NCBI GenBank assembly: GCA_905221605.1
Contig: CAJNDS010001558.1
Location: 541,001-605,000, forward strand
Length of the DNA: 64,000 nucleotides
DNA from: Symbiodinium natans
Taxonomy: Eukaryota; Sar; Dinophyceae; Suessiales; Symbiodiniaceae
Direction: 5' to 3'
Shown: positions 59,005-64,000 of the stretch, piece after piece
Position numbering within the stretch: the first letter of the stretch is position 1
Layout: every line of letters starts with the position of its first letter
The notes under the pieces: generated by a model
What the model was told of the DNA's origin: nothing
Seen by the model: the letters and a program-made list of their open reading frames with translations, nothing else
The model's database searches: none
Program-made: the position numbers and the translations under genes

Positions 59005-59105
59005 CCCTAAAGCCTAAACCCTCAACCCTAAACCCTCAACCCTCAACCCTCAAACCCTAAACCCTAAACCCTAAACCCTCAACCCTCAACCCCTCAACCC
59101 TTCAA
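59005..59105 (-). repeat. Telomere-like array with CCCTCAA block
   Basis: CCCTAAA and CCCTCAA units in separate runs. Confidence 0.9.
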
Positions 59106-59204
59106 CCCTAGAGCCTCCTCGGTGGCTGCATCGAGGCGGTTGTCCACGCTGGGTGCGCTCCTCCACGGCTGAAAAATGTGGCACTCAGGGGTTTGGGGTT
59201 CTAG

Positions 59205-59530
59205 GGCTCTGGTTTAGGGTTTAGGGTTTAGGGCTCCAGCTTAGTAGGGTTCCACGGCTCTAGTTTAGGGTTTAGGGTTTAGGGTTTCGGGTTTAGGGCT
59301 TAAGGTTTCGGGTTAGGGTTTAGGGCTTAGGGCTCTAGGGCTTCGGGTTCTAAGTTCTAGGGCTCTAGTTTAGGGTTTAGGGCTTCGGGCTCTAGTTCGG
59401 GCTCTGGGGGTCTATAGGGCTCCAGCTTAGGGCTTGGGACTTAGGGCTTGGGGCATAGGGCTTAGGGTTTAGGGTCTAGGGTCTGGGGTTTAGGGATTAG
59501 GGATAAGGGATTCGGGTTTAGGGTTTATTC
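59205..59530 (+). repeat. Degenerate TTTAGGG mosaic with TCTAG/CTCTAG words
   Basis: TTTAGGG, CTTAGGG and GGGCTCTAG words intermixed. No exon is supported. Confidence 0.8.
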
Positions 59531-59649
59531 AGGGTTGCCAGGATCCGGGGTCCAGGGCTTGAAACTAACTATTCATTCCTCAGAAATAGGGAGCCAGCAC
59601 CCCGCCAAGTTTACGGAGCCAAGCCCCAAACCCTGCAGCCGGAGTTGCC

Positions 59650-59740
59650 CTAAACCCTAAACCGCCCTAAACCCTAAACCCTAAACCCTAAACCCTAAAC
59701 CCTAAACCCTAAACCCTAAACCGCCCTAAACCCTAAATCC
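59650..59740 (-). repeat. Telomere-like CCCTAAA array
   Basis: Two pure blocks separated by CCG. Confidence 0.95.
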
Positions 59741-60114
59741 TAGGCTTGAGGGGGCCGTGGGTCCGGAAAATCTCGCCACAAACCCCAAACGCCCAGAACC
59801 GCGCGAGGGAAGCGAAGCCCATGCACCCTTCGGACTCTCAAGGGTTTAGGGTTTGGGGTTTGGGGTTTGGGGTTTGGGGTTTGGGGTTTAGGGTTTAGGG
59901 TTTAGGGTTTGCGGGTTTGGGTTTTTGTCTGGGTTTCCGGGTTTTTTGAGTTTTTTGGGGTTGGGGGCTTTGGGGTTTTTGAGGGTTTGGGGGTTCAGGG
60001 CTTCTGCCCATGGCGCCTTGGCTGCATCGTGCTGCTGCAAGCCTCACACATCTGCGTGGCAGCCCTAAACCCTGAACCCTAAACCTTGAACCCTCAACCA
60101 CTAGTGACATCCCC

Positions 60115-60550
60115 GTAGGGAAAGTAAGGAATCCTAAGAATTCCTAGGTTCGGGCCTCCCTGATACTTGATCATCCCTTTCCCAAAGTAACCCTGAAGTT
60201 CCCGTAGAAGGCTACGGGAGCCCTATAACTTCTCAACAAGAACCTGCAGATCACCACCCCCCAACCCCCCTCATCTCTGCATGTGCGGGGAAGCCCACAT
60301 GGCCGCTGCTGGCTTTACACGTGGCATCTATCGTTCAGGGGGTTTGGGGGCCTCAACTCTACAGGGCTGGAAGGCCACAAAGAACAACCCAAAGCACCTC
60401 CCCTGCTGCGACACTCAACCTGCGAGTCCGAATCCCTAGGCTGCCCAGTAACCTGGGCTTAAAACGGGTGCCCTTTTTTGCTTAAAGGGGTTTAGAAGGG
60501 AACCTAAACCCACAAAAAAGGGAATAAGGGCACTACCGTGCATCCTAGAT
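60115..60550. other. Mobile-element-like fragments
   Basis: GATACTTGATCATCCCTT (60153) resembles 32351; 60441-60546 shares AGGGAACCTA and GGGAATAAGGGC with M9 copies. No exon is supported. Confidence 0.4.
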
Positions 60551-61054
60551 CCCGAATCGGGCCACAAATCCCCGAACCCTATCCCCAAACCCTACACCCC
60601 CAAATGCCACACACCCCCAACACTCAACACGCCCGGTGGCGGCCTGCGAGGCTCCGGCATCTGGGCGGCTCTTTAGGAATGGGGTCTTATAGGGTTTGGC
60701 CTAAAACAAAAGCTCTAAACCCCAGCTGGCGGTTTCTCCAAGTTCGTGTGGAGCATGTAGACTTTGCCTTCCCTGCACCCTAAACCCCAAACCCTTGAAA
60801 GAGACATTGCCCCCCCCCCCCTCCCCCCCTCCCCGGCCTCAAGATAATGGGGTCCGCAAGGGTGGACCTTTCCCCCCTGAAAGTCCACTCCCTCAACAAA
60901 CCCCTTCCACCCCAAACCTACTACATTTTGCTTAAGAACCATCCCCAAAAAACCACAAAAATGTTCTCCCTAATATTAGGGGCATGTAGGGATTGTTACC
61001 ATATATTTTTCAATGAAAAAAAGGGGGGAACCTAAACCCTTGCATCGAGGCCCC

Positions 61055-61180
61055 ACTTGGAGGTTCAGGGGTACGTATATTCACCCAACACTAGCTGTAC
61101 TTATAACCCAATGATGACCATATTAGGGCACTTGAGGGTTTAGGGTTTAGGGTTACAGTTATGGCTGGCCAATAAGTACC
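61055..61180. mobile_element. M2 element interrupted by telomeric repeats
   Basis: ACTTGGAGGTTCAGGGGTAC at the left; the centre is broken by TTTAGGG units (61136-61153); ends CCAATAAGTACC, then CCCTAAA repeats instead of the usual terminus. Confidence 0.65.
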
Positions 61181-61529
61181 CTAAACCCTAAACCCGAAAC
61201 CCGAAACCCTGACCCCCCGCGCCTTGGGCCGCGTTGACGGCCCTGAGCTGAGCGGCCAGGGATTCGAAGTCGACAGCCAGCCTGGCCATAGTCCAAGGTC
61301 CCGCCAAGATTAGGGTTTACGGTTTGTGGTTTGGGGTTTAGGGTTTAGGGTTTAGGGGCATAAGGGCCATATTAGGAGTATGTTAAGGGAATCTCTCAGG
61401 GGTACATCCTTAGGGGTAAATTCCGAAACAAAGGTTGGGCTCCCCGCACAAAAGTCGGAAGCGCACTGCACTGCAAACAACAATCCCTCGTTTGCGCTAG
61501 CGTGCTGGCACCCAACAGCACTGATTAGA

Positions 61530-61613
61530 AGCCCTAAACCCTAAACCCTAAACCCTAAACCCTAAACCCGAAACCCTAGACCCTAAACCCTAAACCCTAA
61601 ACCCTAAACCGCA
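61530..61613 (-). repeat. Telomere-like CCCTAAA array
   Basis: Twelve heptamers with CCCGAAA and CCCTAGA variants. Confidence 0.95.
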
Positions 61614-61720
61614 GCTTTGGGATTGGAGGCTTCAAGGACAGACAGCACGGGGTCATGGCAGATAGTCAAGCCTTGAGTGAAATATGGACAAACAAAAAGG
61701 TCCTGTTCAAAAGAGACCCT

Positions 61721-61862
61721 ACTTGGAGGTTCCATGGTACTTATTAACCAACGATAACTGTACTTTTCACCCACTTATAAGCCCCTTAAGTGCCCCAATA
61801 TGCTTATAATTGTGTTATAAGTACAGTTAGTATTGGGTTAAGAAGTACCCTGAACCTCCAAA
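61721..61862. mobile_element. MITE-like palindrome M2 (best copy)
   Basis: ACTTGGAGGTTCCATGGTAC and the inverse of AGAAGTACCCTGAACCTCCA; inner arms CTTATAAGCCCCTTAAG and GTTATAAGTACAGTTAG. Confidence 0.75.
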
Positions 61863-62264
61863 CCTCGGCAGCCCAGAGCCCAAACAAACACGCCTGAACA
61901 TGGCTGTACACAGGCATGCTGGCTAAACCAGAACTTTAGCTGCCTTGTTAAGAAGCCCGTCAAACCCCAAACCCTAAACCCTAAGCCCCAAACCCTAAAC
62001 CCCAAACCCCAAGCCCTAAACCCTAAACCCGAAACCCGAAACCCGAAACCCTGAACCGGGTTACAGCATTGAACACCCCTCACACCCTGAAGGCAAGACG
62101 CGCCCAGGGGGTTTAGGGTGTAGGGTTTAGGGTTTAGGGTTTAGGGTTTAGGTTTAGGGCGTGCCAAACGGGAGCGCGCTTTGGGAGCGCGCGGTAGTCT
62201 GCAGACCTACCCACCCCAAGACCGCCCACTTACAACTCTCAAGGAGTTAAGACCTTTTATTTTT

Positions 62265-62830
62265 TTACAAAGCATCACATGAGTCAGCACTCACGCCCTT
62301 TTTGGGGATTTCCACAAGGTGCGTGGACCAGGCGCAAAGCTGCAGCAGACGGAAACGAGGCAGGGTCCGTGAAGACAGCTTGGGTTGGCGCGAAGGGGCT
62401 ATGAAGGGATGGGCCAGGAACAGACAAAGGCAGCGAGGCTTGGTTGGCGCGAAGGGGCTCCAGCCAGGAAGAACACACAGTGAACAGCTTGGGCTGGGCA
62501 GAGCGCCACGGAAAGAGGGCTGGTGTGGCGGATAGCTTGGCACAAAGTTGCAGCAAACGGAAGCGAGGCAGGACAGATTGGGTTGGCGCGAAGGGGCGAA
62601 AGCCAGGCAGAGCGCCCCGAAACAGGACACAAGCTGGTGCGCGGACAGCTTGGCGTGGTGCAAGGGGGTAAGATGACTCGAACAGGGCCAGGGCCAGGGC
62701 GCAAAACTAGTCAGGGCAAGAGGGGCAAGGTGGGAAAACCCCCGAACAGGGCCAGTCAGGGCCAGGGCCAAGGGCAGGGAGGGGGGAGCCGGGCCAGGGC
62801 CAGGACCAGCAACAAAACGGCCCCTGGTCC
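62265..62830. repeat. Purine-rich interspersed repeats and GGGCCA hexamers
   Basis: GGTTGGCGCGAAGGGGC occurs three times (62384, 62431, 62580), and a ~30-bp word with AAACGAGGCAGG / AAGCGAGGCAGG twice (62333, 62540). 62680-62815 is rich in GGGCCA. Opposing frames of 168 and 178 codons cover it. The repeat structure makes coding doubtful. Confidence 0.6.
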
Positions 62831-63084
62831 CTTCAGCCCAGCGGACGGGGGTGAAGGACCAGGGGTCTCAAGGGGCCGTCCCAGGGGGCCTCCAACACAG
62901 AACCCAACATTGTGTGCGGACAGCTTGGGGTTTAGGGAAGATAAGAATACAGTGACAACTGCTGACTCGGCCTGTGCCTGCCTGGAGGGTAAGCCAGCCT
63001 GGAGGCCAGCTCGGTCGCCCGCCTGGGGCTCCCTCGCGACCAGCGCCCGCCTACCCTAAAAGACAAAGAGAGTGGGGCGGTGGG

Positions 63085-63215
63085 CGGGTTTAGGGTTTAG
63101 GGTTTAGGGTTTAGGGTTTAGGGTTTAGGGTTTAGGGTTTGGGGTTTGGGGTTTGGGGTTTGGGGTTTGGGGTTTGGGGTTTGGGGTTTGGGGTTTGGGG
63201 TTTGGGGTTTAGGGT
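63085..63215 (+). repeat. Telomere-like TTTAGGG then TTTGGGG array
   Basis: A sharp switch at ~63139 from TTTAGGG to ten TTTGGGG heptamers. Confidence 0.97.
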
Positions 63216-63359
63216 TTGCTGTGTGAACGGGCGCAGATGCTGTGAAGGTTAGGTTTCGGACCAAGCTCGAAAGCTTCGTGAGGTGCGAAGAGCAGCTTTG
63301 GCCCGATTGCGGAGGGCCATCTAACCCAAGGCAGCAAAGCCACCCAAACCTGTTCCTTT

Positions 63360-63445
63360 TAGGGTTTAGGCCAGGGTTTAGGGTTTAGGGTTTAGGGTTT
63401 AGGGTTCAGGGTTTAGGGTTTAGGGTTTAGGGTTGAGGGTGCTGC
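63360..63445 (+). repeat. Telomere-like TTTAGGG array
   Basis: About ten heptamers; last telomeric block in the window. Confidence 0.95.
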
Positions 63446-63449
63446 TTTA

Positions 63450-64000
63450 GTGAGCTTTGCATGGTTTCGAGCCGAACCCGTTCAATGCACCGAGAGTTTC
63501 GAGCTGCTTTAGGCCGCTTTGGGCACAAAACCTCGAGCCGAACCCCTTCAACCTACCCAGAGTGACCCAGAGTTTCGAACCGAACCTCTCCAACCTAGCG
63601 GTTTTAGGCCGTTTTTGGCTGCCAAGGAACCGAGTTATCCGAATTCAAATTAGAGGTCTTCGGGGGTCCAGGTCCAAGGATTTCAAGAATTCCTTAATGG
63701 AGCGATGTTTGGCGGTTACGAACCGGCAACCCCCGGGGGGTCTGCTGGCTGAAGAAATCCTTGCAGAGATTCTGCCTGGATCTGGCTGAAATCCTATGGC
63801 ACTGGCTGAATTTTTGGATGGGAGGTCAGGATTCCAGCCAGGCGCAAGCAAGGTGTATATGAACTGGAGCCGGTAGGCACAGCTTATAATTCAAAACAGG
63901 TCGCTTCTAACGGACTGGTCTGGGAAAACCGCTGCAACCAGGCGACGGGCATTCCAAAAGTGGTCAACCAGCGGCACCAAAACAATCCACCCCAACATAT
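63450..64000. other. Repeat-poor end with short internal duplications
   Basis: CGAGCCGAACCCNTTCAA and GAACCGAACCTCTCCAA recur at 63468, 63534 and 63577. Plus frame SKDFKNSLMERCLAVTNRQP and a minus frame over the same bases are open. No family recognised. Confidence 0.35.

Noticed and set aside
1851-63445. The window as a true chromosome end
   Set aside because: Arrays are short, occur in both orientations and alternate with unique sequence over 60 kb. A real telomere would be one terminal array in one orientation.
1-64000. tRNA, rRNA, snRNA genes
   Set aside because: None recognised by eye on either strand. A covariance-model scan was not possible, so small RNAs cannot be excluded.

Overview
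This window reads as nuclear DNA of a eukaryote, most likely a dinoflagellate or close myzozoan relative. No bacterial gene order, rRNA or tRNA was recognised. Three things point this way. (1) More than a hundred blocks of the heptamer TTTAGGG/CCCTAAA, the telomere motif of plants, dinoflagellates and chromerids, lie scattered in both orientations. (2) Short GC3-rich open segments with AG and GT/GC/GA edges alternate with these blocks, as expected for very intron-rich genes. (3) One segment (49959-50059, minus) encodes a zinc-ribbon with an FCRKCG core, a form that from memory is frequent in dinoflagellate proteins. The identification is an inference, and plants or chromerids are not formally excluded.

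Layout. 1-1660 is a satellite of about 109 bp, cut by the window edge. From 1.85 kb to about 63.45 kb the sequence is a mosaic of telomere-like arrays, exon-like islands of 35-250 bp, short palindromic elements resembling MITEs (several families, each in 2-6 copies), microsatellites and homopolymer G/C runs. 14.3-15.1 kb is an AT-rich degenerate repeat. It runs into a 243-bp tandem array made of nested near-perfect hairpins (15.12-16.15 kb). 62.2-63.07 kb is purine-rich and internally repetitive; 63.45-64 kb is repeat-poor.

Genes. I delimited about 70 exon-like segments. The best reading of nearly all of them is on the minus strand, which would fit one or more unidirectional minus-strand genes with dozens of introns. 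I could not join them into a protein or name a function, apart from the zinc-ribbon. Strand calls are uncertain because these exons are GC3-rich and the antisense frame whose third positions pair with third positions is usually open too. Long open frames running through the telomeric blocks (reading as NPKPQTL or GFRV/LGFRV repeats) are artefacts of the heptamer and are left out.

Main observation. The telomeric arrays often begin or end exactly at exon edges. Several donors read |GTTTAGGG and several acceptors read CCCTAG| or CCCTACAG|. Most exon islands have CCCTAAA on their left and TTTAGGG on their right. Introns transcribed from the minus strand would therefore start with UUUAGGG and end with CCCUAAA, and could fold on themselves. 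Three arrays are flanked by direct duplications of 19-28 bp. A fourth sits in a palindromic element whose end is duplicated on both sides. This suggests that telomere-like DNA was inserted, with target duplication, at or near splice sites.
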